DNA of 32,292 nt from the IMG/VR virus record IMGVR_UViG_3300025098_000168, positions 1-32,292 of that record; one strand, given 5' to 3'. Of the stretch, positions 17,438-23,961 are shown in pieces (within the stretch, counting starts at the first letter, position 1; each line of letters begins with the position of its first letter). Made by a program: the position numbers and the translations under genes. The DNA is from a virus. Below the pieces are notes generated by a model. The model did no database searches, was not told the origin of the DNA, and saw only the letters and a program-made list of their open reading frames with translations.

Positions 17438-17644
17438 TTACCTTGCGCTCAAGCTTTTTCTCATTTTAGATAAAATGGGATAGATGTGATTGTCGTTCAC
17501 ACCTAGAGCATCGCACAACTGATTTGATGTCATTGGTTCTACTGATCCTGATAGTTCTTTCTTTACGCATTCGATCTTAGACCAATATGCGGAATGCCTA
17601 GATACAAACCCAGAATTTACGTCTTCCTGTCGTGTATCGACCAT
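17438..17644 (-). CDS. Small protein with winged-helix-like end
   Basis: A 68-residue protein. Residues about 36-64 (EPMTSNQLCDALGVNDNHIY then PILSKMRKSLSAR) read as a helix-turn-helix with a following helix, like winged-helix DNA-binding proteins. It lies between terminase and portal, one base after its upstream neighbour. It may be a packaging accessory or a late regulator. The family is not recognised. Confidence 0.5.
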   Translation of the reverse strand: MVDTRQEDVNSGFVSRHSAYWSKIECVKKELSGSVEPMTSNQLCDALGVNDNHIYPILSKMRKSLSAR

Positions 17645-17646
17645 AT

Positions 17647-18021
17647 CTACTTAATCCACTTGTAAAAGAACTCTCCGTCCTCTGAACCACGCTCTGCCTT
17701 GTGGATGGTGCGAGGATTGTCTAGAACGGGCTTGCGATTCTTAGGCACCCCTACCCTCACCTTAACCTTTCTCTCCAAATCCTTGGCAAATATGAAGCGA
17801 GGATTGGCTGTTTTAAGTGGTAGCACTTGAACCTTCACAATGTCCACCGTAGCCGTCTCAATAGCCTCCATCTCTTTCTCAAAGAAAGCTAGTATCTTCT
17901 TGACCCCAGAGGGTAGGATGTCTTTGCCATCCATGTCGGACTCATTACACACTTCCTTACGCACACGCCCAATGTGCATTGCGGTCTTACCTAGTTGTTC
18001 TGCTAGTTCTTTTGGTTTCAT
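17647..18021 (-). CDS. Small HTH-containing protein
   Basis: A 124-residue protein. The first 24 residues (MKPKELAEQLGKTAMHIGRV) look like a helix-turn-helix. A central VDIVKVQVLPLKTANPRF is followed by a basic stretch with KVRVGVPKNRKPVLDNP. It lies three bases downstream of the terminase gene. A role in packaging or in binding phage DNA is plausible but not shown by the sequence. Confidence 0.5.
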   Translation of the reverse strand: MKPKELAEQLGKTAMHIGRVRKEVCNESDMDGKDILPSGVKKILAFFEKEMEAIETATVDIVKVQVLPLKTANPRFIFAKDLERKVKVRVGVPKNRKPVLDNPRTIHKAERGSEDGEFFYKWIK

Positions 18022-18024
18022 AAT

Positions 18025-19665
18025 TTAGTATCCTCCTGTAGTTCGTCTGATAACTCCTATAGATTGAGAGTCGTAGTGTTCTGGGCCTTCGCCGTGGTTT
18101 GCCATACGCAAATAACGGAGGGCATCGATAAAGTCCTTGAGTGGTTCGTCCTTCTTGCCCTGCGCTCCGTAGTTCAAGATGGAGTATATTAGGTTGCCAC
18201 AGGACTCGTGTATTTGTATGATTGGTCTGTTGGCTGCGTCTATCTCGGCATTGGGGTTATACTTGAACCACTCGTCTAGTGCGGCTAGTCCCATGTTCTC
18301 GTTCCTGCCATCTGACGGAACAAAGTGCATGTCGTGGTCTGCGAACTGGTCAAATAGGTCAACGTTGTCGTCATTCTCACTAGCAAAGAAACGAGAGTCT
18401 CCTATACGCTCAAATACACCAACGTCTAGTTCTTCCTCTACTTCGTCAAATAACTCAACATACCCCTTCACGTCATGCCCAATCTTCTTAGAAGCAGGGC
18501 CAAACTTCCATTTGGGATCACCGAACTCTGCCCAACGTCCATGTGTCTGCTCATCAGGCCACTCTCGTAGCACAGTCACATAGCCATGTTGGTCTACTGC
18601 TGCCCATATGGACACATAGTTCCTTGCACCAGCAGGGTCAACCACTTGGTAGATGGTGTGTGTTTCTGGGCTTAGGTCGGGTAGTTCTGAGCAAACGTGG
18701 ACATTTGTGCTAAATAACGGGAACAAGGTGGTCATTGACTTGACCGGGATGCCGTAGGCACGGGTAAGTATCTGCTCCCTTGGGCTATGTTGTAGCTCTT
18801 TCCTAATGCGGTCATAGCCACCGAAGGGGTTCAAGGCACTATGGAAGTAGACAATACCAGCGTCCTTCTTGTGATTGACTTGGACAAAGGGAACGTCCTC
18901 GTTGTTTAGTAGCTCTGCCTTTCGCGTCTGCAATGTCTCCGCATCCTTTAGATATGAGGCTACGAAGGGTGTATGACCATCAATAGGGGTGAAGCTAATG
19001 AGCAACTTAGAGTTACGTGTAGCCAAGCGGAAGCGCATGGTTTCAACCAAGTCCCCGTCCTCTAGGTATTCATCAAGCCACAGACCAAGGTTGTGCCACT
19101 TTGGTGTCTTACTCCCTAGTTCTAGACCCTCAAACTTACCACGGTTGGCTATGAACTGAGAGTAGGTGTGGAAGTAAACAGTTGAGCCATTCGGTAGAAT
19201 GAAGGATGCACCAGTAAACCCGTTCTTGTGTGTGAAGTTCAAATACTCCATCTCCGACTTCGACTTCTTCTTGAACTCTGGTGGTAGGTAGCGGAATACG
19301 GCTCGTTGTTGTATACGCACAGACGCATCAGCATCTTGAGCAAAGCACACAATCTCAGAGTTAGGGTTGGACAACGCTGCTTTGACCACAGCCCTAGAAC
19401 TAAATTCTGTCTTTGAACTACGATTGCCACCATAGATCATAGTGGTCGAGTGTTCACCAAGGCTACGTTCTGCGTGTTGCCAAGGCTCTAGGGTAAACCC
19501 GGAGTTCAGGGGGTCTTCCTCTGATGCCTCAATACGCTTGTGATACTGCTTGTGCCATTGCTTTAGTAGCTCCTTGTCTGCTTGAGACCCATTCGCAAGT
19601 AAGAGTATCTCTTCGTCTGTAGGACGTTCGACGATCGGGTGGGGTTGCCATTCTAACTCAGCCAT
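18025..19665 (-). CDS. terL: Terminase large subunit
   Basis: A 546-residue protein. The ATPase domain has Walker A GGNRSSKT (residues 79-86), a Walker B-type LGLWLDEY (193-200) and a SFTPIDG segment after it (224-230). The C-terminal half carries a nuclease-type opening, VVDPAGARNYVSIWAA, with a conserved Asp. Length is normal for the family. The enzyme drives DNA into the procapsid and cuts the concatemer. The start overlaps a tiny upstream frame as TAATG. Confidence 0.92.
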   Translation of the reverse strand: MAELEWQPHPIVERPTDEEILLLANGSQADKELLKQWHKQYHKRIEASEEDPLNSGFTLEPWQHAERSLGEHSTTMIYGGNRSSKTEFSSRAVVKAALSNPNSEIVCFAQDADASVRIQQRAVFRYLPPEFKKKSKSEMEYLNFTHKNGFTGASFILPNGSTVYFHTYSQFIANRGKFEGLELGSKTPKWHNLGLWLDEYLEDGDLVETMRFRLATRNSKLLISFTPIDGHTPFVASYLKDAETLQTRKAELLNNEDVPFVQVNHKKDAGIVYFHSALNPFGGYDRIRKELQHSPREQILTRAYGIPVKSMTTLFPLFSTNVHVCSELPDLSPETHTIYQVVDPAGARNYVSIWAAVDQHGYVTVLREWPDEQTHGRWAEFGDPKWKFGPASKKIGHDVKGYVELFDEVEEELDVGVFERIGDSRFFASENDDNVDLFDQFADHDMHFVPSDGRNENMGLAALDEWFKYNPNAEIDAANRPIIQIHESCGNLIYSILNYGAQGKKDEPLKDFIDALRYLRMANHGEGPEHYDSQSIGVIRRTTGGY

Positions 19666-19778
19666 TACTTCAATATCTTTTGCTTAACGTGTTGTCTTTC
19701 TCTGCGGTGCTGGGAGCGCTTGCGCCACTTCAAGTGCTTCCACCATTCCACCTTCTTTACCAACCAACTACGACTCAC
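19665..19778 (-). CDS. 37-residue basic peptide between terminase subunits
   Basis: GTG at 19778 to TAA at 19665. The product is very basic and Trp-rich (VEWWKHLKWRKRSQHRRER). The stop forms TAATG with the terminase start and its own start overlaps the end of the gene upstream by 11 bases. It exactly fills an otherwise empty stretch. The junctions argue for translation, at least to couple the terminase. A GTG start and short length keep confidence moderate. Confidence 0.45.
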   Translation of the reverse strand: MSRSWLVKKVEWWKHLKWRKRSQHRRERQHVKQKILK

Positions 19779-20355
19779 CGGAAACTACCTCCGCATCAAT
19801 GGCCGTAGCCCTCATTTGCTTCAACCGTTCTCTAGCTGCTGAAGCTGTGTCTTCTATGTCAGCGTCAGTAATAACCTTCTCTTCCCTTGTGATCTGAGAA
19901 GCCTCACCACGTGCCGTCATGCTTTGCCTATGACTTACCTCAAGAATCTTGTTCTTCGCTTGTAGAGCCTTAGAGAGGGCTTCAACGGCCTTCCAGTCTT
20001 CCTCTGCCTCTGCCCTAGCAATACGCTCCATAGTGTCACTTAGACCCTCCGAGGTGTCCATATAGATGCCACCACTAATCTTACCTCCCTCTTCCTTCCA
20101 GTCACCAATGTGGTCGCACCAGTCAGACTTCAACCTATACACCGTGCTCGTAGCACAACCAGTAAGTTCTAGTATCTTCTTACCACTTGTCCCAACCGCC
20201 AGGAGCATTAAGACCTCTTGAGCCTTAGCAGGGTTACAGACAGTCAAAGGGGGTCTACCACTACCACTAGGCTCCCAAGCCTTTACAAAGGCATTGACAG
20301 ACTCAGAGATGGAGTTTGATAGGTTAGCTAAAGTTTGTTGGTTTTCTTCACTCAT
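19768..20355 (-). CDS. terS: Terminase small subunit candidate
   Basis: A 195-residue protein. A helix-turn-helix lies at about residues 54-78 (AVGTSGKKILELTGCATSTV then YRLKSDW). A long helical, acidic region follows (about 108-145), then a tail rich in Ala and Glu. DNA-binding N-terminus, oligomerising helices and position just before terL are the standard small-terminase arrangement. It would recognise the packaging site. No direct sequence-family match came to mind, so the call leans on layout. Confidence 0.65.
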   Translation of the reverse strand: MSEENQQTLANLSNSISESVNAFVKAWEPSGSGRPPLTVCNPAKAQEVLMLLAVGTSGKKILELTGCATSTVYRLKSDWCDHIGDWKEEGGKISGGIYMDTSEGLSDTMERIARAEAEEDWKAVEALSKALQAKNKILEVSHRQSMTARGEASQITREEKVITDADIEDTASAARERLKQMRATAIDAEVVSGES

Positions 20356-20533
20356 CGTGTGTTGTTATCTCTTTCGCCCACTCCGTCATACGTTCAGTGA
20401 ACAAATCCTTGTTGTTAATCTTTCCAAATCTAGCTGGTAACGCTTCATTTGCATGGTGGGTCATATACCACTCCATAAAGGAAGCATAGAACCTACGGGT
20501 GGTAGCCTCGGCAGGTTGCTCTGTCTTACTCAT
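20348..20533 (-). CDS. Small protein upstream of terminase small subunit
   Basis: A 61-residue protein with ATTRRFYASFMEWYMTHHAN and a helical acidic/basic end (RMTEWAKEITT). It overlaps both neighbours: ATGA with the gene upstream and 8 bases with terS. Not recognised. The tight coupling puts it in the packaging operon. Confidence 0.5.
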   Translation of the reverse strand: MSKTEQPAEATTRRFYASFMEWYMTHHANEALPARFGKINNKDLFTERMTEWAKEITTHDE

Positions 20534-20691
20534 TTATTCGTTCCTTCCCCATACACTATACGAGTTTTAACAAAACCCTTCTTACCCTCCGTCCCCTTGG
20601 TCTTACCAGACCATTTAATTTGAGACCAGTTCTTACCCAACCTCTCGTCGTCCCGATTCAGTTGCCTTGGTTGTGAGCCTTTAGTTGACAT
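20530..20691 (-). CDS. First gene of the late operon, small basic protein
   Basis: 53 residues from the ATG at 20691 (MSTKGSQPRQLNRDDER...). The frame stays open to 20802, but that extension covers a consensus promoter and a repeat array and gives an unlikely Trp/Cys-rich sequence, so it is rejected. The product is basic and polar (KWSGKTKGTEGKKGFVKTR). The ATG lies seven bases after the -10 box, so it may be translated from a leaderless mRNA. Function unknown. Confidence 0.5.
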   Translation of the reverse strand: MSTKGSQPRQLNRDDERLGKNWSQIKWSGKTKGTEGKKGFVKTRIVYGEGTNK

Positions 20692-20698
20692 AATCCAA

Positions 20699-20727
20699 TC
20701 CATATCACACTTTCCCCACCTTGTCAA
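20699..20727 (-). promoter_or_regulatory. Late-operon promoter
   Basis: On the minus strand TTGACA (20727-20722), a 17-base spacer, then TATGGA (20704-20699). Seven bases further is the ATG of the first late gene at 20691, so transcription should begin at or next to the start codon. This would be the main promoter of the virion module. Confidence 0.65.
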
Positions 20728-20736
20728 CCCCCCAAC

Positions 20737-20797
20737 TGTGACACAACGTGACACCCTGTCACACCAACTGTGACACCATGTCCCATATTCTGTCACA
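20737..20797. promoter_or_regulatory. Array of six TGTGACA half-sites
   Basis: Plus-strand positions: TGTGACA 20737-20743, CGTGACA 20747-20753, TGTCACA 20757-20763, TGTGACA 20769-20775, TGTCCCA 20779-20785 (degenerate), TGTCACA 20791-20797. They alternate in direction and form inverted repeats, for example GTGACA-CCC-TGTCAC and TGTCACA-CCAAC-TGTGACA. Centres are 9-12 bases apart, close to one helical turn. The array lies just upstream of the late -35 box, as expected for activator binding. Confidence 0.65.
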
Positions 20798-20859
20798 CCC
20801 AATATACCCCAAATCCCCTAAACCCTTTATTACCATAACATAACAAAGAAACGGTCAAA

Positions 20860-21075
20860 TTGGCACGATTCCTGCTAGACTATATACGTAGACACAGAAC
20901 AACCATCGGAGCAAGCGTATAAGCCCAAGTCCTATAGTCCCCCACTTTGAGTTGTAAAAATACGGGTAGGCATAGAGGAGTCCTAACGGACGTAAACGAA
21001 CAGTGTTCTGACGAACGGTGTCCCTAATGCTTAGAGGTTGGATAGCCCTGATGACGCCATGCAAGCTAGCCATAA
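20860..21075 (+). ncRNA. Candidate structured RNA (copy A), with promoter
   Basis: A promoter-like TTGGCA (20860-20865), 17 bases, TATACG (20883-20888) would start a plus transcript near 20895. It soon contains GGAGCAAGCG (20908-20917) and AGCCCAAGTC (20922-20931), the same two blocks in the same order as at 25570-25601. Small hairpins follow (GTCC-TAAC-GGAC; GAAC-AGT-GTTC). A 7-bp pairing, GACTATA (20878-20884) with TATAGTC (20933-20939), is possible only if transcription starts further upstream. The 3' end is not clear. The only frame here (20855-21073 minus) does not look like protein. Confidence 0.4.
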
Positions 21076-21080
21076 AATAT

Positions 21081-21161
21081 TATCAACGATATAGTGTATA
21101 TTGACTTAACTACCTCGCACTCCTAGTGATCTTTGATCGCTTCTTTCGTAACTCGTTGATA
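21081..21161. repeat. Inverted repeat enclosing a second hairpin
   Basis: TATCAACGA at 21081-21089 is the exact complement of TCGTTGATA at 21153-21161. Between them lies a 7-bp hairpin with one G-U pair: AGTGATC (21125-21131), loop TTT, GATCGCT (21135-21141). It could be the end of the copy A RNA or a cruciform in a control region. Confidence 0.5.
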
Positions 21162-21205
21162 TCAGCCCATGGGGCGAAGCTGTGTCTACGCATAAGCTCC
21201 TAATG

Positions 21206-21237
21206 TATAAGGGACTTAACATATAAAGGACTTCACA
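21206..21237. repeat. Tandem 16-bp direct repeat
   Basis: TATAAGGGACTTAACA (21206-21221) is followed directly by TATAAAGGACTTCACA (21222-21237), 14 of 16 bases alike. A third, looser copy is at 21097-21112 (TATATTGACTTAACTA). Such spaced direct copies in a promoter-bearing junction suggest protein-binding sites. Confidence 0.55.
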
Positions 21238-21314
21238 AGAATATATTTTTTTAGAGGGCTTGGGATATATACAGTAACTAGATCTTTGCTTGCTTTTCTG
21301 ATCCCCTCCCCCTT

Positions 21315-21365
21315 GTTTGTCTCGCGGGTTTGTCTCGCGGGTTTGTCTGCCGGTCTGTCTACCGG
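21315..21365. repeat. Tandem repeat family 1, four units of 12-13 bp
   Basis: Units GTTTGTCTCGCGG, GTTTGTCTCGCGG, GTTTGTCTGCCGG and TCTGTCTACCGG lie head to tail. The first two are identical and the others diverge at the same internal positions. No protein-like frame covers them. This is the first of three adjacent repeat families in the divergent junction. Confidence 0.8.
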
Positions 21366-21373
21366 TTGCGCCG

Positions 21374-21435
21374 CTTGGCAGCGTGCAGCTTGTCAGTTCA
21401 CCGGCTTGTCAGTTCAACAGCTTGGCAATCGCCGG
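21374..21435. repeat. Tandem repeat family 2, four units of 15-16 bp
   Basis: Units begin CTTGGCAGC (21374), CTTGTCAGTTCACCGG (21389), CTTGTCAGTTCAACAG (21405) and CTTGGCAATCGCCGG (21421). The shared core is CTTGkCA. Iteron-like spacing suggests a replication or regulatory protein array. Confidence 0.75.
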
Positions 21436-21471
21436 CTCGCGTGGACCTCTTTTATTCTTTGTTGGGGGGAT

Positions 21472-21602
21472 GCATCTTGCGACCAGGTTATGTGGCTAGC
21501 ATCTTGCGACCGGTATTGCGTGATCCATCTTGTGACCAGGTTATGCGACCATGTTATGTGGCTAGCATCTTGCGACAAGGTTATGCGACCAGCTTATAAA
21601 GC
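21472..21602. repeat. Tandem repeat family 3, about 27-bp units
   Basis: Units start at 21472, 21499, 21526 and 21565 with (G)CATCTTGyGACC and continue AGGTTATG then TGGCTA or CGACCA. The third unit is lengthened by an extra copy of the GTTATG part. The array ends in GCTTATAAAGC (21592-21602), whose ends are complementary. It may be an origin, partition-like or transcription-control array. Confidence 0.75.
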
Positions 21603-21663
21603 AAGACCGTGCAGCGGTGATTCTATGGTATAAAGAAAAAGCAAAGATTTATGAAAAAAGATG

Positions 21664-21693
21664 TTGACGTGCAATAATGCACTCGTGTAAATC
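21664..21693 (+). promoter_or_regulatory. Possible promoter of the plus operon with a palindromic operator
   Basis: TTGACG (21664-21669), 18 bases, TAAATC (21688-21693): the -35 is good, the -10 weak. A palindrome, GTGCA-ATAA-TGCAC (21669-21682), overlaps the -35 and spacer, as a repressor site would. It lies 60 bases before the first plus-strand gene. Confidence 0.35.
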
Positions 21694-21751
21694 GTTTGTA
21701 TCGCAAGCAAATCAGCTAAGCGAAATTAAACCACACAAATCAATAAATATT

Positions 21752-21931
21752 ATGAAAAGCCAAATCACACGAGACCTCGAAGGACGCATTGAAATTACCA
21801 CCGAAAGCGGCCATTTCACCGTCATCCCTTCAGACTTCAGCCGCGAGGAAATTCTTGCCGAAGCATACACCCTACACTCCTACAGCGAAAGCTCCGACAA
21901 CTGGAAAGACTGGGTTTCTTGCCTAGTCTAA
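21752..21931 (+). CDS. Small protein, first gene of the plus operon
   Basis: 59 residues from the ATG at 21752 (MKSQITRDLEGRIEITTES...). An upstream in-frame ATG at 21677 is less likely, since it would lie inside the palindrome and promoter region. The product is acidic, soluble, with a beta-like opening and helical centre (FSREEILAEAYTLHSY). Not recognised. Early position suggests a host-takeover or regulatory role, which is only inference. Confidence 0.55.
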   Translation: MKSQITRDLEGRIEITTESGHFTVIPSDFSREEILAEAYTLHSYSESSDNWKDWVSCLV

Positions 21932-21940
21932 TCAATCACA

Positions 21941-21954
21941 GCCCCGAAAGGGGC
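21941..21954 (+). other. RNA hairpin with GAAA tetraloop
   Basis: GCCCC-GAAA-GGGGC, a perfect 5-bp stem with a stable GNRA loop, ten bases after the first plus-operon stop. There is no T run, so it is not an intrinsic terminator. It may shield the mRNA 3' end or mark a processing site. An unstructured CACA-rich leader follows. Confidence 0.6.
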
Positions 21955-21995
21955 GCAACTCACACAACCACACACAACCACACACACTACACACT

Positions 21996-22244
21996 ATGAT
22001 CAAACCAATCGACATCTTAGCTCAGAAAAAAGTAAAAGAAACCTATCGCACTGAATTGCGGTTCGCTATCAATAAAGAGTTTTTCTCCGCATTCAACACA
22101 GTGAACCCTCCATATCAAAAAACAGCTTCGGGCTACCGCCTATTTTTACCTAGTGGAGAGCGAGTGGAGGTTTCAGAGCACTTCAAAGTAAACGTTTTTG
22201 AGACTGATGGCTTTAAAGATAATTCATTTTTTGGCATTAATTAA
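21996..22244 (+). CDS. Small hypothetical protein
   Basis: An 82-residue protein, mixed charge, aromatic-rich centre (EFFSAFNTVNPPYQKTASGY), no membrane segment. It is preceded by a G-free leader of CA repeats, not by a Shine-Dalgarno sequence. Not recognised. It belongs to a series of similarly sized early genes, each separated by 20-100 bases of hairpin plus A/C-rich leader. Confidence 0.55.
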   Translation: MIKPIDILAQKKVKETYRTELRFAINKEFFSAFNTVNPPYQKTASGYRLFLPSGERVEVSEHFKVNVFETDGFKDNSFFGIN

Positions 22245-22297
22245 AACACAACCACACAACCACACAACCACACAGAGCGCACTAGCGCGACCACACT

Positions 22298-22510
22298 ATG
22301 AAAAACAAAGCAAATACTACCCTAGAATGGGCGAACGCCCGTTTTAAAGAAGGATACAATGTTTACTTTTCAACTGCTTATAAGCATATTAAAGTAACGC
22401 CAAAAAACAAAGACGTGCTGCACGTTACGAAAGACGGTTTACGCGTTAATAAAGACTTGGTAACGTCAAACACGGGTTTACTGGTAAAAGTGACCGCATC
22501 TTTCAATTAA
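22298..22510 (+). CDS. Small hypothetical basic protein
   Basis: A 70-residue basic protein, probably a small alpha+beta fold (TLEWANARFKEGYNVYF, HIKVTPKNKDVLHVTKDGL). A short GCGC-ACTA-GCGC hairpin lies ten bases before its ATG, after CACA-rich sequence. Not recognised. Confidence 0.55.
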   Translation: MKNKANTTLEWANARFKEGYNVYFSTAYKHIKVTPKNKDVLHVTKDGLRVNKDLVTSNTGLLVKVTASFN

Positions 22511-22532
22511 CCATAAACAAAGAAAAAACAAA

Positions 22533-22787
22533 ATGATCGACCTCACATACAAGACAGACGGCCTGAGTGCTACTTTCTACGTAAACAGCAACGCCGGCCT
22601 GAGTGCTTACAAGACGCTCGTTGAAACAATCGGAAGTGCAACGGTGCATCTAAGCCAATTAGACGGCACTTTATACCAGCTTAAGCAAGCGGGATATAAG
22701 ACAAGGCGCACGCCCAACAGGGCGCAATCAAGTGACAATTCATTTAATGCAAGCGACGCAGCTTTACTCGAAAAGCTTTTAGCGTAA
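22533..22787 (+). CDS. Small hypothetical protein
   Basis: 84 residues. The motif GLSA occurs twice near the start (LSATFYVNS and LSAYKTLVE), probably a beta strand then helix. The C-terminal half is polar with a final helix (DAALLEKLLA). The leader is AAACAAAGAAAAAACAAA. Not recognised and no membrane segment. Confidence 0.55.
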   Translation: MIDLTYKTDGLSATFYVNSNAGLSAYKTLVETIGSATVHLSQLDGTLYQLKQAGYKTRRTPNRAQSSDNSFNASDAALLEKLLA

Positions 22788-22876
22788 ACTTTACCCTTGC
22801 AATTGATAAAAGACAAAGAGAAAAGACAACCGGCACAAATGCCAAAAACTAAAAAACCATAAACTAAATAATAAAC

Positions 22877-23125
22877 ATGAAAGCAATAGAAACAAAATAC
22901 CTAGCAGCAACAGACACACGCGGCACACGCATCAAAGCAACAGTCGGAAAGCTTACAGCTACCGTTCCCTATGATTACGCTTTAAGCGACGCGGCAGTTG
23001 CATTTGAGGCCGTAAAAGAATTAGTGAGAAAGCACAAGCTTGAATGGGACATCTCAAAAATGGTTTACGGCGGCACAGACAAAGGATATACCTTTTGCTT
23101 CCCTGAATCTACAATTGAAGCTTAA
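22877..23125 (+). CDS. Small conserved phage protein of unknown function
   Basis: 82 residues. The opening MKAIETKYLAATDTRGTRIK, then a beta strand and VPYDYALSD..., matches a widespread uncharacterised small protein of phages and some bacteria that starts with the same KYxxxTxTRGxRIKA pattern. The rest is helical (AVAFEAVKELVRKHKLEWD). I know of no function. Its leader (ACCATAAACTAAATAATAAAC) is of the repeated type, and a small hairpin, GGCA-CAAA-TGCC, lies at 22832-22843. Confidence 0.65.
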   Translation: MKAIETKYLAATDTRGTRIKATVGKLTATVPYDYALSDAAVAFEAVKELVRKHKLEWDISKMVYGGTDKGYTFCFPESTIEA

Positions 23126-23278
23126 AACCTAGCAAATCAAAGCAAATCACCCTTGCGCCCTGCGTTCCCTATAAGGGGCGCGGGGTTTCGAGGTAGGTGA
23201 AGACACCTAAAAACAAACAAAACGCCCTCAAGGGGCATTCAAACGCCATTAAACGGCATTCAAACCAATAAACAAACC

Positions 23279-23503
23279 ATGAAAACAGAGTTCAATAAAT
23301 ACTTAGAGCGTTGCGAACGCTTCCGCAAATCACCCGAAGGCATTGCAGAGCGAAATGAGAGGGAAAGGTTCCAAGATATTCTTGTCAATTTGATGGAAGC
23401 ATCAAAGCAGCCGACTAACGATCGTTTCTCTAAGAGACTGCACGAAATGGCGATAGAATTGAGGGGAATAAGTGATACTATGCACTTTAAAACGTCTCGC
23501 TAA
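23279..23503 (+). CDS. Small helical charged protein
   Basis: A 74-residue protein, very rich in Glu, Arg and Lys, predicted helical over its length (NKYLERCERFRKSPEGIAER, then RFQDILVNLMEAS). No known motif. The region before it (23126-23278) holds short GC hairpins, for example GCGCCC at 23147-23152 pairing with GGGCGC at 23166-23171, and GCCC/GGGC near 23224-23236, but no gene. Confidence 0.55.
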   Translation: MKTEFNKYLERCERFRKSPEGIAERNERERFQDILVNLMEASKQPTNDRFSKRLHEMAIELRGISDTMHFKTSR

Positions 23504-23532
23504 AAAATAACCATCAAACCAATAAACAAACC

Positions 23533-23952
23533 ATGAAAACGAAACAACTATTATTAGCCCTTGCAATGGGCTTAGTCTCAAACCTGTCCGTCAATGCGTC
23601 TGAAATAGTCGCAGCAACCTTGATCCTGGAAGCGGGCGGTGAGTATTCAACCGGCTCAATGGAAGCCGTCAATGAAGTTATACGAAACCGGGCGGCAAAG
23701 CGCAAGCTTACGACCAGGCAAGTTTGCTTGCAACGGAAACAATTTAGCTGTTGGAACAGCGGTAAAATTGAACAGTTGCTAGCCAAAGCAAAGCGGCACC
23801 CACGATTCAACGAGGCCTTGGCCATTGTAAACGGGAAGCCAACTAATTATACAGGCGGGGCGGATCACTACCACGCAGACTACTGCAATCCATACTGGGC
23901 AAGCTCACTGAAAAAGACTTGCACTATCGGAAAGCATATCTTTTATAAGTAA
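23533..23952 (+). CDS. Exported endolysin, SleB-type cell-wall hydrolase
   Basis: A 139-residue protein. An N-terminal signal peptide (K-rich start, LLLALAMGLVSNL, likely cleavage after VNA at about residue 22) precedes a SleB/Hydrolase_2 domain. AATLILEAGGE (residues 27-37) holds the expected catalytic glutamate. NEVIRNRAAKR (47-57), QVCLQRKQFSCWN (63-75) and TGGADHYHADYCNPYWA (107-123) are typical of the family. It would cut peptidoglycan after export, so lysis may depend on Sec rather than only a holin. Two membrane peptides follow, forming a lysis set within the plus operon. Confidence 0.85.
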   Translation: MKTKQLLLALAMGLVSNLSVNASEIVAATLILEAGGEYSTGSMEAVNEVIRNRAAKRKLTTRQVCLQRKQFSCWNSGKIEQLLAKAKRHPRFNEALAIVNGKPTNYTGGADHYHADYCNPYWASSLKKTCTIGKHIFYK

Positions 23953-23961
23953 ACACAAGCC

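Noticed and set aside
20737-20797. CRP/FNR-type binding sites
   Set aside because: The half-sites resemble TGTGA, but their spacing is not the six bases those dimers need, so a different regulator is more likely.
20692-20802. N-terminal extension of the first late gene
   Set aside because: It covers a consensus promoter and the TGTGACA array; the Trp/Cys-rich translation is an artefact of the repeats. The ATG at 20691 fits better.
20855-21073. 72-codon minus-strand frame in the junction
   Set aside because: Its product has no protein-like pattern, it has no initiation context, and it lies on the RNA candidate with plus-strand promoter and motif.
21315-21602. CRISPR array
   Set aside because: Repeats are contiguous and degenerate, of three different lengths, with no unique spacers and no cas genes nearby.
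21286-21633. Overlapping plus-strand frames of 60-115 codons
   Set aside because: They arise from tandem repeats whose period in part is a multiple of three. The products are repetitive Cys/Trp-rich strings and several frames are open at once.
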